Assembly (NCBI GenBank): GCA_003214695.1 | Contig: QCLI01000004.1 | Span: forward strand, 1 to 64,000 | DNA: 64,000 bases | Source: Prochlorococcus sp. AG-412-P08 | GTDB lineage: Bacteria; Cyanobacteriota; Cyanobacteriia; PCC-6307; Cyanobiaceae | Reading direction: 5' to 3' | In this document: positions 34,582 to 44,867 of the stretch, piece by piece | Numbering within the stretch: position 1 is the stretch's first letter | Layout: every line of letters begins with the position of its first letter | Made by a program: the position numbers and the translations under genes | The notes under the pieces: generated by a model | Told to the model about the DNA's origin: nothing | Seen by the model: the letters and a program-made list of their open reading frames with translations, nothing else | The model's database searches: none

Positions 34582-35487
34582 ATGGAAATCATTCTAGATG
34601 GTAAAAAACTTGCAGCAGAGTTGGAAATAAGGCTCAAGCAAGATATTGATCAACTCTCTATTATTGCTGGCAGAAGACCTGGGCTTGCAGTTATTCGAGT
34701 TGGTGAAGACCCAGCTAGTGGTGTTTATGTTTCAAATAAAGAGAAGGCCTGTAAGAGAGTCGGAATAGATAGCTCTATCTTCCATCTAAAAGAGGATTCT
34801 TCTTTTGACGAAATTCTAGGAACTGTTGTTTCCTTGAATAATGATTTAAACGTAGATGGCATTTTGTTGCAGTTGCCTTTGCCAAATGACTTTGACGAAA
34901 CAAGACTTTTAAAAGCGATTGACCCTGAAAAGGATGTTGATGGCCTCCATACTATTAATTTAGGAAGGTTAATAAAAGGAGAGGAGGGGCCCCGCTCTTG
35001 CACGCCTGCAGGAATTATGGCTTTGCTTCGTTACAACAATATTGATTTAGAAGGTAAAAGGGTTGTAGTAATTGGTCGTAGCATACTTGTTGGGAAGCCT
35101 ATGGCTTTGATGCTTCAAGCTGCTAATGCAACTGTAACTGTTGCTCATTCAAAGACGCTTAATCTTGCCGAGTTAACCAATCAGGCTGATTTGTTAGTAG
35201 TAGCTGCAGGGAAACCTAATCTGATTGGTTGTGAACATGTAAGTCCTGCTTGCATTGTTGTTGATGTTGGGATTCACAGAATCCCAACATCAACAAATCT
35301 AATAGAATCAAAATTCAAACTTTGTGGTGATGTAAGGGCTAAAGAAGTAGCTTCTAAGGTTAGGGCAATGACTCCTGTCCCAGGCGGCGTTGGCCCTATG
35401 ACAGTGGCGATGTTGCTTGTTAATACTGTAAATAGATGGCAATTCCATTGCGGTTTGTCTTCTACTGTTAGTGATTTGCTCCCATAA
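34582..35487 (+). CDS. folD: FolD bifunctional methylene-THF dehydrogenase/cyclohydrolase
   Basis: The 301-residue enzyme interconverts 5,10-methylene-, methenyl- and 10-formyl-THF with NADP. It shows [18 protein letters not shown] (Tyr49 and the active Lys), [21 protein letters not shown], the Rossmann region [18 protein letters not shown] and the C-terminal signature [15 protein letters not shown]. An 18-bp perfect inverted repeat lies in the coding sequence at 35258-35296, in the variable stretch after VVDVGIH. It heads a plus-strand run: folD, crtE, DUF212, helicase. Confidence 0.97.
   Translation: MEIILDGKKLAAELEIRLKQDIDQLSIIAGRRPGLAVIRVGEDPASGVYVSNKEKACKRVGIDSSIFHLKEDSSFDEILGTVVSLNNDLNVDGILLQLPLPNDFDETRLLKAIDPEKDVDGLHTINLGRLIKGEEGPRSCTPAGIMALLRYNNIDLEGKRVVVIGRSILVGKPMALMLQAANATVTVAHSKTLNLAELTNQADLLVVAAGKPNLIGCEHVSPACIVVDVGIHRIPTSTNLIESKFKLCGDVRAKEVASKVRAMTPVPGGVGPMTVAMLLVNTVNRWQFHCGLSSTVSDLLP
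35258..35296. repeat. 18-bp perfect inverted repeat inside folD
   Basis: The left arm TTGTTGATGTTGGGATTC (35258-35275) and right arm GAATCCCAACATCAACAA (35279-35296) are exact reverse complements with a 3-base loop. The hairpin lies wholly in folD coding sequence. The left arm encodes the conserved VDVGI segment, and the right arm encodes IPTSTN in a variable region. No T run follows, so it is not an ordinary terminator. Confidence 0.95.
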
Positions 35488-35527
35488 AGCATTAATCCTG
35501 AGAGAATTAACTAATTATTATTTATTC

Positions 35528-36430
35528 ATGGCGGAAGCAGTCATGTCTTCTTCTGACTTCACCGCTTATCTAGCTAAAGCTAGAAATAGTGTAGAGGCTG
35601 CTCTAGATGCTGCATTGGGGCCTGAAAGACCCAATCAGCTTCGTGAGGCAATGCGTTATTCCCTTCTTGCTGGTGGTAAGAGACTCCGTCCAATTCTATG
35701 TTTATCTGCATGCGAGATGACAGGAGAAAATCCTGAAAGGGCTATGCCCACAGCAGTAGCAATAGAGATGATCCACACAATGTCATTGATTCATGATGAT
35801 TTGCCAGCTATGGATAATGATGATTTAAGAAGGGGTAGACCAACAAATCACAAGGTTTTTGGTGATGCTATCGCCATACTTGCAGGAGATGCGCTTTTGA
35901 CTAGGGCATTCGAAATGGTTTCTTTAAGAAGTCCTAATGTTCCAGTTGAGAGATTGTTGAAAGTAATTGCAGAACTTTCATTAGTCGCAGGGGCTCCAGG
36001 CTTAGTCGGAGGGCAGGTTGAAGATTTAGAATGTGAGGGAAAGGATGTTGATCTAGATACTCTTGAATTTATTCATATACATAAAACAGGAGCTCTCCTT
36101 AAGGCTTCTGTAGTTTGTGGCGCATTAATTGGAGGAGCAGAAGAAAAATTAATAGAATCACTAAGAACTTATGCTAATAGCATAGGATTAGCGTTCCAAA
36201 TAATTGATGACATCCTAGATGTAACTTCAAGTAGCGAGGTTTTAGGTAAAACAGCAGGTAAGGATTTAATAGCTGACAAAACTACTTACCCAAAACTGCT
36301 TGGTCTAGATGAATCTCGAAATAAAGCTAAAGATCTTATAGAGAGGGCTAAAGATGCAATACAACCTTGGAATGAAAAAGCTGCTCCTCTTTTAGCCTTA
36401 GCTGATTACATTATTAATAGAGATAGATGA
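35528..36430 (+). CDS. crtE: Geranylgeranyl diphosphate synthase
   Basis: The product is 300 residues from ATG 35528 ([19 protein letters not shown]). The frame is open from 35471, but that start would overlap folD and adds non-family sequence. This trans-isoprenyl diphosphate synthase has a first Asp-rich motif [14 protein letters not shown], a second FQIIDDILD, and the GGKRLRPIL substrate motif. It makes GGPP for carotenoids, the chlorophyll phytyl tail and quinones. It lies 40 bases after folD and overlaps the next gene by 4 bases. CrtL in this window acts later in the pathway. Confidence 0.96.
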   Translation: MAEAVMSSSDFTAYLAKARNSVEAALDAALGPERPNQLREAMRYSLLAGGKRLRPILCLSACEMTGENPERAMPTAVAIEMIHTMSLIHDDLPAMDNDDLRRGRPTNHKVFGDAIAILAGDALLTRAFEMVSLRSPNVPVERLLKVIAELSLVAGAPGLVGGQVEDLECEGKDVDLDTLEFIHIHKTGALLKASVVCGALIGGAEEKLIESLRTYANSIGLAFQIIDDILDVTSSSEVLGKTAGKDLIADKTTYPKLLGLDESRNKAKDLIERAKDAIQPWNEKAAPLLALADYIINRDR

Positions 36431-36945
36431 ATTATCTCGCAGATTTGTTTTCAACACCATCTTTCAAAGAACTACTTGACAACTCAGTTCTTGCATGGGG
36501 ATTGTTGGCTTGTGGTTTGGCACAGTTCTCAAAACTATTTGTTGAATTAATATTTTTTCAGCGATGGAAGCCCTCTGTTCTTCTTGAAACTGGTGGGATG
36601 CCTTCGAGCCATTCTGCGCTCGTTACTGGGACTGCTTCAGGAGTTGGCTTAGAGCTTGGCTTTGACCATCCCGCTTTTGCCATTGCTTCTGCCTTGGCTT
36701 TTATTGTTATGTATGACGCTAGTGGAGTAAGAAGATCTGCAGGAATGATCGCATCTCGTGTTAATGAACTTCCCGCTGAAAATTGGCCATCTTTCCCTGA
36801 TTCTCCTTTGAAGGAATCACTTGGACATTCTCGAATAGAGGTTTTGATTGGGAGTTTGATTGGGCCAGCAGTGGCTTTGCCTGGAATTGCTTTAATTGGC
36901 TCTCCTCTTCATGTTCTTAATGACTTTGGATTGATTTTAGGGTGA
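36427..36945 (+). CDS. DUF212 / VanZ-PAP2-like membrane protein
   Basis: The 172-residue integral membrane protein has about four helices and the family signature [13 protein letters not shown] (about residues 57-69), followed by [15 protein letters not shown]. The family is annotated as acid phosphatase/vanadium-dependent haloperoxidase related, but activity is unproven. It overlaps crtE by 4 bases at the start and the helicase gene by 4 bases at the end, so the genes are translationally coupled. A role in isoprenoid-phosphate chemistry would suit the neighbourhood but is a guess. Confidence 0.88.
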   Translation: MNYLADLFSTPSFKELLDNSVLAWGLLACGLAQFSKLFVELIFFQRWKPSVLLETGGMPSSHSALVTGTASGVGLELGFDHPAFAIASALAFIVMYDASGVRRSAGMIASRVNELPAENWPSFPDSPLKESLGHSRIEVLIGSLIGPAVALPGIALIGSPLHVLNDFGLILG

Positions 36946-38396
36946 AGAAGAAATATGTTTTAAGCTCTGATCAAAAAAAAGCGCTTGAGAAATTTGTTAG
37001 TTGGTTAGATAAGAAGGAAACTAGAGAACCCTTCCTGTTAAATGGCTTTGCAGGAAGTGGAAAGACACATTTAGCAACAAGGTTTTTAAAGATTGTTGAA
37101 GATAAGGAAATTTGTTGGACCGTTGCTGCTCCTACGCATAAGGCCGTAGGAGTTTTACGTAAGGCCATTGCTAATGAAGGGCTTAGAGCAAGTTGGTATC
37201 CATCAACTATTCATAGACTCCTAAGACTAAGGCTAAAAAGAAAAGGCGATTTGGAAATTTGTGAGAAAACTAGCCAAACATATAAATCTTTAGATCAGCT
37301 TGGATTAGTTCTTATTGATGAAGCTTCCATGATTGATAGCAGTTTGCTAGAGATTGTTATCAGTTGTGCTCATGAATACAAAACTCGTTTGGTTTTTGTT
37401 GGAGATCCTGCTCAGCTTCCTCCCGTTGGCGAAGATAGCAGTGCCGTATTTTTAATGAAACGAGTAGAGAAATCCAGTCTTAATGAGGTGATTAGGCATC
37501 GAGGCCCTGTCCTTCAATTAGCGAATCTGATTAGAAAAGAAACCTTTCCATGTACTCAACCTCCATGTTTCCCAATTATTAGTTCGGAACAAGGCTTGAT
37601 ATGTTCCTTGGATCAACAAAGTTGGCTTGACAAAGCACAAGTTGCTTTGCGAAATGCTGCTGAAAAGAATAATCCAGATGCTGCAAGGATTCTTTGCTAT
37701 ACAAATAGATTTGTAGAGCGATTAGTGCCTCATGCAAGGAGAGCGGTACATGGTGAAATGGCTGACCAAATGTCTGTATTGCCAGGGGAAGTTTTGATTA
37801 GTCGAAGAGCTATTATGACACCTGCTTCTATTGAAGGTGATGAAGCTGAGGAAGAACCTGGTATCCTGTTTGGTTCTAATACTGAATTTGTTGTAGAAGA
37901 CGTAAGTACAGAGATTTACAATTGCTCTGATTTCGATTTGGCAGATCAAGGTATTTTTAATATTCCTGAAATTAAAACATTAAGAGCAAAGGTTGTTGTT
38001 GGTAATTCAAGTTCAACAATAAGACTTATGCCAGAAGTGGGTTCAGAATCCCGAGCCTTATTGGAAAGATTAATGCATAATCTTTCCAATAAGGCAAAAA
38101 CTTTGTCTAAGAAAGAAGCTCGAAATCTTTGGAAATCATTTTTTTTTATTAGAGATTCATTTGCTTCTTTAGGCCCAGCATCTGTTTTAACTGTTCACCG
38201 AAGTCAAGGAAGTACTTTTAAAGAGGTTTTTATTGCTTCTGATATCTTTTATGCCAGAGATTTATCTTTAAGAAGACAACTAGCTTATGTTGCGATATCA
38301 AGAGCAAGTGAAGAAGTATGGTTGGCAGGATCTAATTCAGCTAACTCTATAACTAATCATTGGAGTGAGAATATTAGCCTTAACTTTGTTTGTTAA
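36942..38396 (+). CDS. RecD-like superfamily I DNA helicase
   Basis: The 484-residue ATPase has Walker A NGFAGSGKTHLA (about residues 34-45), motif II LVLIDEASMID, motif III VFVGDPAQLPPVGED and C-terminal motifs VLTVHRSQGSTFKEVFIA and YVAISRA. This matches the short RecD-like (5'-3') helicases seen in picocyanobacteria without RecB/RecC fusion. The start is GTG overlapping the previous gene. Its 3' end overlaps convergent cobB by 4 bases. An 18-bp perfect inverted repeat lies in the coding sequence (38055-38095), and a smaller 8-bp hairpin lies at 37129-37152. Confidence 0.92.
   Translation: MKKKYVLSSDQKKALEKFVSWLDKKETREPFLLNGFAGSGKTHLATRFLKIVEDKEICWTVAAPTHKAVGVLRKAIANEGLRASWYPSTIHRLLRLRLKRKGDLEICEKTSQTYKSLDQLGLVLIDEASMIDSSLLEIVISCAHEYKTRLVFVGDPAQLPPVGEDSSAVFLMKRVEKSSLNEVIRHRGPVLQLANLIRKETFPCTQPPCFPIISSEQGLICSLDQQSWLDKAQVALRNAAEKNNPDAARILCYTNRFVERLVPHARRAVHGEMADQMSVLPGEVLISRRAIMTPASIEGDEAEEEPGILFGSNTEFVVEDVSTEIYNCSDFDLADQGIFNIPEIKTLRAKVVVGNSSSTIRLMPEVGSESRALLERLMHNLSNKAKTLSKKEARNLWKSFFFIRDSFASLGPASVLTVHRSQGSTFKEVFIASDIFYARDLSLRRQLAYVAISRASEEVWLAGSNSANSITNHWSENISLNFVC
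38055..38095. repeat. 18-bp perfect inverted repeat inside the helicase gene
   Basis: The left arm GCCTTATTGGAAAGATTA (38055-38072) and right arm TAATCTTTCCAATAAGGC (38078-38095) are exact reverse complements around the loop ATGCA. The hairpin is wholly coding (ALLERLMHNLSNKA). It is followed by AAAAAC rather than a T run, so it is not a normal terminator on the plus strand. Confidence 0.95.
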
Positions 38397-39790
38397 TTAA
38401 CAACTGAATCAATTTTATTTAGAAAATTATAAATTATAATAGGAGAACTTGGCCAATGAAGGTGAATCCAACTTGCATGGAGTAAGTTGTTACCAAAACC
38501 TTCTTTTAAATTATTCAGTCCCCAGCCTTTTATTTCCCAGAGATATTTAAATTGTGTTGCCTGATTGATTATTTTGTTGCTATTTCTAGTTTGATGTAAA
38601 TCCAATTTCCACCGATGAAACTCATGTCCCATTAATACTTGTCCTTTCTTTAATAAAAGTCCATTAGCTAAAGCTTTAATTTCTCTATAGCCAACAGATA
38701 GCTTTCCTTCCTTCGAATTAAAAGGTAGTAGGTTGGCCATTAGATGTTTATTGCCATTTTTATCATATAAATTATTTCCTAGTATTAACATCCCTCCACA
38801 TTCTGCATATATAGGAAGCTTGCCAAAAGATTCTCTTATTGAATTAAGACTATTTTTGCACTGGCTAATTTCTTCAGCAAACTCTTCGGGGAAGCCCCCT
38901 GGAATTATTAGGCCTTTTGAACCCTTAGGGATTTTTTGATCTTTAAGTATAGACCAATCAACCAAATGAATTCCAAGCCCCTCAAGATATTCATTAGTCT
39001 CTGAGTATCTAAAATGGAAAGCTTTATCTTTTGCGATTGCAATTTTAGTACCTTCTTTGAGCGTTATTTTATCGATTTGATTAAATATAAGTTTTCCAGG
39101 AGTCTCTGATCTCTTTGGTGCCTTAAGTAATGATATAAAAGAATCCATGTCTAGGCATTTATCTGCGATCTTTGCCCACTTACTTATTAAATTACTAAGA
39201 CCTTCTATCTGGTTGGCTGGAAGAAGTCCAAGGTTTTTGCTTGGGATGGAAAGACATTCTTCTTTAGGAAGACATCCCAGTACTTTGACGTTGATGTTCT
39301 TAAGTGCCTCAGTTAGCAATTCTTTGTGCCGCTGACTGTTTACCTTGTTTAAAACAACTCCAGAAAGAATTATTTTATTGTCGAAATCTCTGAAACCTTT
39401 TATCAATGCTGCGATAGAACCAGCTTGGCTATTGGCATTTACGACGAGCACAATCTGAAGATCTAGGAGCTTAGCCAACTCTGCTGTACTTCCTTTTGTT
39501 GAGGAGCCTATTCCGTCATACAAGCCCATTACTCCCTCTACAAAAGCAAAATCTGCAGAGCATCCAAAACTATTAAAACTATTAACCACCCAATCTTTTC
39601 CAGTTAGGATTGGATCCAAATTTCTACATGGTCTATTAGAAACTGCACTTAAAAGCTGGGGATCAAGGTAATCAGGACCAGCCTTGAATGTCTGAATATT
39701 TTTCTCATTCCTCCTTACCCAAGATGTCAGCAGAAGACTTATAAGAGTTTTGCCATTGTTACTTGCAGGTGCTGCAATTACAAATGCCAT
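38393..39790 (-). CDS. cobB: Cobyrinic acid a,c-diamide synthase
   Basis: The 465-residue two-domain enzyme amidates cobyrinic acid in B12 synthesis. The N-terminal dethiobiotin-synthetase-like ATPase has the P-loop APASNNGKT (residues 7-15), FKAGPDYLDP and FVEGVMGLYDG. The C-terminal class I glutamine amidotransferase domain has the nucleophile Cys in IYAECGGMLILG and a late His in WIHLHW. Prochlorococcus makes pseudocobalamin-type cobamides, so the gene is expected. It overlaps the helicase gene end by 4 bases and follows opcA by 26 bases. Confidence 0.95.
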   Translation of the reverse strand: MAFVIAAPASNNGKTLISLLLTSWVRRNEKNIQTFKAGPDYLDPQLLSAVSNRPCRNLDPILTGKDWVVNSFNSFGCSADFAFVEGVMGLYDGIGSSTKGSTAELAKLLDLQIVLVVNANSQAGSIAALIKGFRDFDNKIILSGVVLNKVNSQRHKELLTEALKNINVKVLGCLPKEECLSIPSKNLGLLPANQIEGLSNLISKWAKIADKCLDMDSFISLLKAPKRSETPGKLIFNQIDKITLKEGTKIAIAKDKAFHFRYSETNEYLEGLGIHLVDWSILKDQKIPKGSKGLIIPGGFPEEFAEEISQCKNSLNSIRESFGKLPIYAECGGMLILGNNLYDKNGNKHLMANLLPFNSKEGKLSVGYREIKALANGLLLKKGQVLMGHEFHRWKLDLHQTRNSNKIINQATQFKYLWEIKGWGLNNLKEGFGNNLLHASWIHLHWPSSPIIIYNFLNKIDSVVN

Positions 39791-39816
39791 AAGGGCTAAT
39801 TTAGATTTCTAAGGAA

Positions 39817-41124
39817 TTATTTTTGTGATTCAATTAGATTAAGCAATTTTCTTGCCATTGGAGTGGCATTGCTAAGTAAGGGACTAGTTGAGCCTCTACT
39901 ACTCTCAAGCAACAATGCTACGTCTCTTTCTGCTGGGCTGTTTTGTAAAGGAACAACTTCTTCAAGTAATTCCATGCTTGCGACACCCCCTGCTTCAAGA
40001 CGCATGCATTCGCCTGATTCAGATGCAAGTATTACGCATAAACCAACTTTCTCGTTTTTTGTTGATTGGCAGATCAAACGTAAGCCAATTATTTGCCCAG
40101 GATTAATGCTTGGATTTCCTAGAGGTAAAGGCATTAAACGAAAATTCACCATTAAATTGTCTGGACGCTTGAATCTAGTTCTATAACCTTGGCCTTCTTT
40201 CTCGACTTCTAAGGTTGATTCCCATCCAAGCTTGTCTGCTATCCATGAAGCCAAAAGTAGACCTTGGACAAGATGATCTCCTTGAATATCAATATCTAGA
40301 TTAATGATATTTGATAGTGAATCTCTGCGGTTAGGAGGATCGAAAACCATAGCTAGGGTCTCTCTCCAGGTTCTTAGCCTTAGCCAATTGAGATCATTAA
40401 CTGCTTGACCACTTTTAATTCTTTCTTGGAGGACATTTAAACAGTGAGATGGTTCTCCTAGAGCACTATCAAGAATGATTCTTCTTGGTGGTAAGGCAAG
40501 TTGGCTTAGAATTTCAGGATCTTCGTCCAAACTGCCATTCCACCAAAGCCATGATGGAAGATCTTCTGGTATTAGTTCTTCAACAATGCAAAGACCTTCT
40601 TTAAGGGAATTCCTATCGCCTTTGAGAACTATTACATCCCCACAGGCAGAATTGTCCCCACCTTCTTCTGGTAAGGGGCAATAAGCTGCAACGAGAGTTT
40701 CCAAATCATGACCTTGCTCTAAATTTGGAGCAAGTGTTATAAGTCTTCTTGGCTGTAATTGGCTTATTGCAGAATCAATATGCTGACCCCTTAGATCTTC
40801 AGGTTGTTTTGAAATGTTAGTTGTTTTAAAGGAGTTGAAAACTTCTTTATCTAGTGGCGGAGTTGAATGTGGGAGATCTTTTTCTAAAACAATTTTTCTT
40901 GCTTCCTCAATTAGGTCACTGCGTTGAACTCCAATAACAGGACCATTGATTCTGCCAGTGTTAACTAATTTTTGTTCCATCCACGCTGGGTGCCACACCA
41001 GCAAGCAAAATGTATTGGCCCCTTTGTTATCAGATTGATCTTGAGACCATAGTTTTTGGAGGTATCCTGGAATCTCTTGAGGAGGTATTTGGAGAGGAGT
41101 CTGAAGAGTTAATTGTGGTGACAT
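39817..41124 (-). CDS. opcA: OpcA, glucose-6-phosphate dehydrogenase assembly protein
   Basis: The 435-residue cytosolic protein carries OpcA-type sequence (LPSWLWWNGSLDEDPEILSQL, DLNWLRLRTWRETLAMVFD, VEVE-like SAERDVALLLES end). OpcA activates and assembles Zwf, and thioredoxin modulates the complex in cyanobacteria. It lies 40 bases downstream of zwf on the same strand, the conserved cyanobacterial pairing, and drives the oxidative pentose phosphate pathway at night. Confidence 0.94.
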   Translation of the reverse strand: MSPQLTLQTPLQIPPQEIPGYLQKLWSQDQSDNKGANTFCLLVWHPAWMEQKLVNTGRINGPVIGVQRSDLIEEARKIVLEKDLPHSTPPLDKEVFNSFKTTNISKQPEDLRGQHIDSAISQLQPRRLITLAPNLEQGHDLETLVAAYCPLPEEGGDNSACGDVIVLKGDRNSLKEGLCIVEELIPEDLPSWLWWNGSLDEDPEILSQLALPPRRIILDSALGEPSHCLNVLQERIKSGQAVNDLNWLRLRTWRETLAMVFDPPNRRDSLSNIINLDIDIQGDHLVQGLLLASWIADKLGWESTLEVEKEGQGYRTRFKRPDNLMVNFRLMPLPLGNPSINPGQIIGLRLICQSTKNEKVGLCVILASESGECMRLEAGGVASMELLEEVVPLQNSPAERDVALLLESSRGSTSPLLSNATPMARKLLNLIESQK

Positions 41125-41164
41125 TTGTCTTCTTGGGAATTAAAAGCTTTCTAATGATCAGAAA

Positions 41165-42697
41165 TTATGGTCTTCGCCAAAGCAAGTGATCTTTAGCTAG
41201 TAATTCATCAGATTGTGTTGGCCCCCAAGTGCGAGATTCATAAGGATAAGTTGGCAGTTGCCATGGGCTATCTTCAATCATTTCTAATAAAGGAGTATAT
41301 AAACGCCATGCTGCTTCCACCTCATCACTTCGAGTGAAAAGCGTTGGATCGCCCAACATTGCATCAGCCAGTAATCTTACATATCCTTCATCAGAAGGTT
41401 CTCCAAAAGATTCATCATAAGAGAATTCCATTTCTACAGGTCTGCTTCTCATTCCAGATCCAGGTGATTTGACTTCAAATTTAAATTCAGCTCCCTCATT
41501 AGGTTGGATCCTTAGTATCAATTGATTTGATGTTGGGGTGCCACCTGCGGCATCAAAAAGGTGTACTGGAGCCTCTCTAAAAGTAAGAGCAACTTCACTA
41601 GTTCTCTTGGCTAACCGTTTTCCTGTTCGGATATAAAATGGCACGCCTTGCCATCTCCAATTATTAATAAAAAGTTTCATGGCGACATAAGTCTCAGTCG
41701 TGCTATTCGGATCAACCCCAACTTCATCTCTATAGCCAAGTAATGGGTTTGATTTAGAGCCCCCTTTTGAGTATTGACCTCTTACACAACATTTCCATGG
41801 CTCTAATTCATTCGCTAAATGAGCAGCTTGTAGAACCTTTGCTTTTTCATTTCTTATAGCTTCAGGATCAAAGTGCCCAGGTGGTTCCATTGCTGTAATT
41901 GCAAGCATTTGTGTTAAATGGTTTTGAACCATATCTCTTAATGCACCAGAACTTTCGTAATACCCTGCCCTATCTTCTACTCCAACTGTTTCAGAAGAGG
42001 TTATTTGAATATTTGAAATATAATTCCTATTCCAAATTGGTTCGAAAATTGTATTAGCAAACCTTAGAACTAATATGTTCTGGACAGTTTCTTTGCCAAG
42101 GTAGTGATCAATACGGAACACCTGACTTTCAAGAGCACAATTTTGGACAATTCTATTTAGGCTTTGCGCGCTTCTATAGTCTCGACCAAAAGGCTTTTCT
42201 ATAACGACTCTGCTTCTTATGGGATCTTTTAAAAGTCCAGCCTCAGCTAAAGACTTGCATCCACTTGCATAGAATTTAGGGGCTACAGACAAATAGAATG
42301 TTCTATTTGCATGAGTGGCTTTTATCTTATCAATTTCTTCTAATCTACTTCTTAGTTTTATAACGTCTTCAGGGTGTTCAAGATTAACTGGCTCATAAAA
42401 AAGACGATTAGAAAACTCTTCCCATTCCTTAGGGCTTTGTCGGATTTCTTTTTCAAGAGATTTAGACATTTTATTTCTAAATTCCTCATCAGACCAAGGG
42501 CGCCTTGCGCAACCTAGTAAGGCGAACTCACTGGGAAGTCTTCTTTGCTTGAAAAGCTCAAAGAGAGCAGGCACAAGTTTTCTATGTGTTAAGTCTCCAC
42601 TTGCACCGAAAATCACTAAACACTGAGGGGAAACAACTCTTTCTTGCCTAAGACCAATTCTTAAGGGGTTAGTTGCCTGTATCATCTTTAGATTCAA
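41165..42697 (-). CDS. zwf: Glucose-6-phosphate 1-dehydrogenase
   Basis: The 510-residue enzyme oxidises glucose-6-phosphate with NADP+, the entry of the oxidative pentose phosphate pathway. The dinucleotide-binding motif IFGASGDLTHRKLVPAL is at about residues 29-45. The active-site signature RIDHYLGKETVQN with its catalytic His/Lys is near 196-208, and EKPFGRD also lies nearby. Length is normal. The frame starts at an ATG; an internal ATG four codons later (MIQATNPLRIG) is another option. It is co-oriented with opcA. Confidence 0.97.
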   Translation of the reverse strand: MNLKMIQATNPLRIGLRQERVVSPQCLVIFGASGDLTHRKLVPALFELFKQRRLPSEFALLGCARRPWSDEEFRNKMSKSLEKEIRQSPKEWEEFSNRLFYEPVNLEHPEDVIKLRSRLEEIDKIKATHANRTFYLSVAPKFYASGCKSLAEAGLLKDPIRSRVVIEKPFGRDYRSAQSLNRIVQNCALESQVFRIDHYLGKETVQNILVLRFANTIFEPIWNRNYISNIQITSSETVGVEDRAGYYESSGALRDMVQNHLTQMLAITAMEPPGHFDPEAIRNEKAKVLQAAHLANELEPWKCCVRGQYSKGGSKSNPLLGYRDEVGVDPNSTTETYVAMKLFINNWRWQGVPFYIRTGKRLAKRTSEVALTFREAPVHLFDAAGGTPTSNQLILRIQPNEGAEFKFEVKSPGSGMRSRPVEMEFSYDESFGEPSDEGYVRLLADAMLGDPTLFTRSDEVEAAWRLYTPLLEMIEDSPWQLPTYPYESRTWGPTQSDELLAKDHLLWRRP

Positions 42698-42801
42698 TCA
42701 TTTGATTGGAAATATCACTAATAATTAAATTCAAATTGGTCAGTGAGATCTTGCTATGATTTGTGCTCAGATCACCAAAATTAGATTTATTTCTGGGATA
42801 G

Positions 42802-42845
42802 AAAAAACTCTTTATCTTTCAAAATAAAATTGAAAGATAAAGAGT
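42802..42845 (-). terminator. Strong terminator downstream of petH
   Basis: ACTCTTTATCTTTCA (42807-42821) pairs perfectly with TGAAAGATAAAGAGT (42831-42845) around a 9-base loop. Read on the minus strand, the hairpin is followed by a T run (complement of 42802-42807). It lies about 30 bases past the petH stop, separating petH from zwf. Confidence 0.92.
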
Positions 42846-42873
42846 GATTACTCAATTGATAGTGAAATTTAAA

Positions 42874-44022
<1,149 letters not shown>

Positions 44023-44134
44023 TCAAAGTTCACGTTTTGAGATTGGCACAAGTCTGAACATTAGATCAAAGCGCACAATTTGAAATTATTTTGTGTAATG
44101 TTCATGGATCTCAGAAGTCTTAGCTAAAGTAAAA

Positions 44135-44740
44135 TTGATTTCCAAGCAAATTAATACCATCTCTTCTTTTGATAACTCAGCGTTTAGCGAGCTTAAGTCC
44201 ACAAGCAGGAAGGATTTTAAAAACGTTACTAACAGGACTATTGAACAGACAATGGAAGTTCTTCCAGCTGGTACAAGAAGACTTGCCGCTCAGTTGACAA
44301 CTGTTTTAGATTTTGATTCTCTATGGAAAGTTCTGACTAATTACAATAGGCTAAGCGAATTTATACCAAACCTATTCTCAAGTGAGGTTGTTTCTAGAAC
44401 TGAAAATGAAGTGCATATAAAGCAAGTTGGATCACAAGAATTTCTAGGATTAAATTTTTCTGCAGAAGTTTTGATTAGCCTCATAGAGGATAAACCTAAT
44501 GGGACTTTAACTTTTACTTTAATTAAAGGAGATTTCCGAAGATTTGAGGGCTCTTGGCTAATTTCTCATTCTCCAGTTGAGAATCGCAGATCTCTTACCT
44601 ATGAGTTAATTGTTCAGGGTTGCTTTGGTATGCCTGTGTCTCTTATCGAAAAACACCTAAGAAAAAATTTGAAAACAAACCTATTAGCAGTCGAAAAGGC
44701 TGCTTTTGAATTGAATTGCCAAGATAAGAATCTTGTTTAA
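44135..44740 (+). CDS. SRPBCC (START/polyketide-cyclase-like) domain protein
   Basis: The 201-codon protein has a domain at about residues 45-190 matching the cyclase/dehydrase-COQ10 type lipid-binding fold: TTVLDFDSLWKVLTNYNRLSEFIPN, FEGSWLISH and the C-terminal helix KHLRKNLKTNLLAVEKAA. Such domains bind hydrophobic ligands, but ligand and role are unknown here. The start is uncertain: TTG 44135 opens the frame, and ATG 44252 would trim a Ser/Asn-rich extension. It is divergent from petH and followed directly by the tRNA-Glu gene on the other strand. Confidence 0.82.
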   Translation: MISKQINTISSFDNSAFSELKSTSRKDFKNVTNRTIEQTMEVLPAGTRRLAAQLTTVLDFDSLWKVLTNYNRLSEFIPNLFSSEVVSRTENEVHIKQVGSQEFLGLNFSAEVLISLIEDKPNGTLTFTLIKGDFRRFEGSWLISHSPVENRRSLTYELIVQGCFGMPVSLIEKHLRKNLKTNLLAVEKAAFELNCQDKNLV

Positions 44741-44813
44741 TAGCCCCAAGGGGATTCGAACCCCTGTCGCCTCCGTGAAAGGGAGGTGTCCTAGGCCTCT
44801 AGACGATGGGGCC
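44741..44813 (-). tRNA. tRNA-Glu (TTC)
   Basis: This is a full 73-nt cloverleaf on the minus strand. The acceptor stem is GGCCCCA/TGGGGCT, with a G1-U72 wobble like that I recall for the Synechocystis tRNA. The D-arm is GTCTAGAGGCCTAGGAC, the anticodon arm CCTCCCTTTCACGGAGG carries TTC, and the T-arm is AGGGGTTCGAATCCCCT. CCA is not encoded. Besides translation, glutamyl-tRNA feeds 5-aminolevulinate and thus chlorophyll synthesis. It starts right after the stop codon of the convergent SRPBCC gene. Confidence 0.97.
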
Positions 44814-44867
44814 ACCGCGTGATCATACAAAAGTGACAATAGTCACATTTGAAAACTAGGGTCAACC

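Noticed and set aside
35274-35492. 72-codon ORF antisense to folD
   Set aside because: Lies opposite a conserved gene and partly arises from the inverted repeat; no independent support.
35471-35527. Upstream extension of crtE overlapping folD
   Set aside because: The extra 19 residues are not family-like, and ATG 35528 gives the expected N-terminus.
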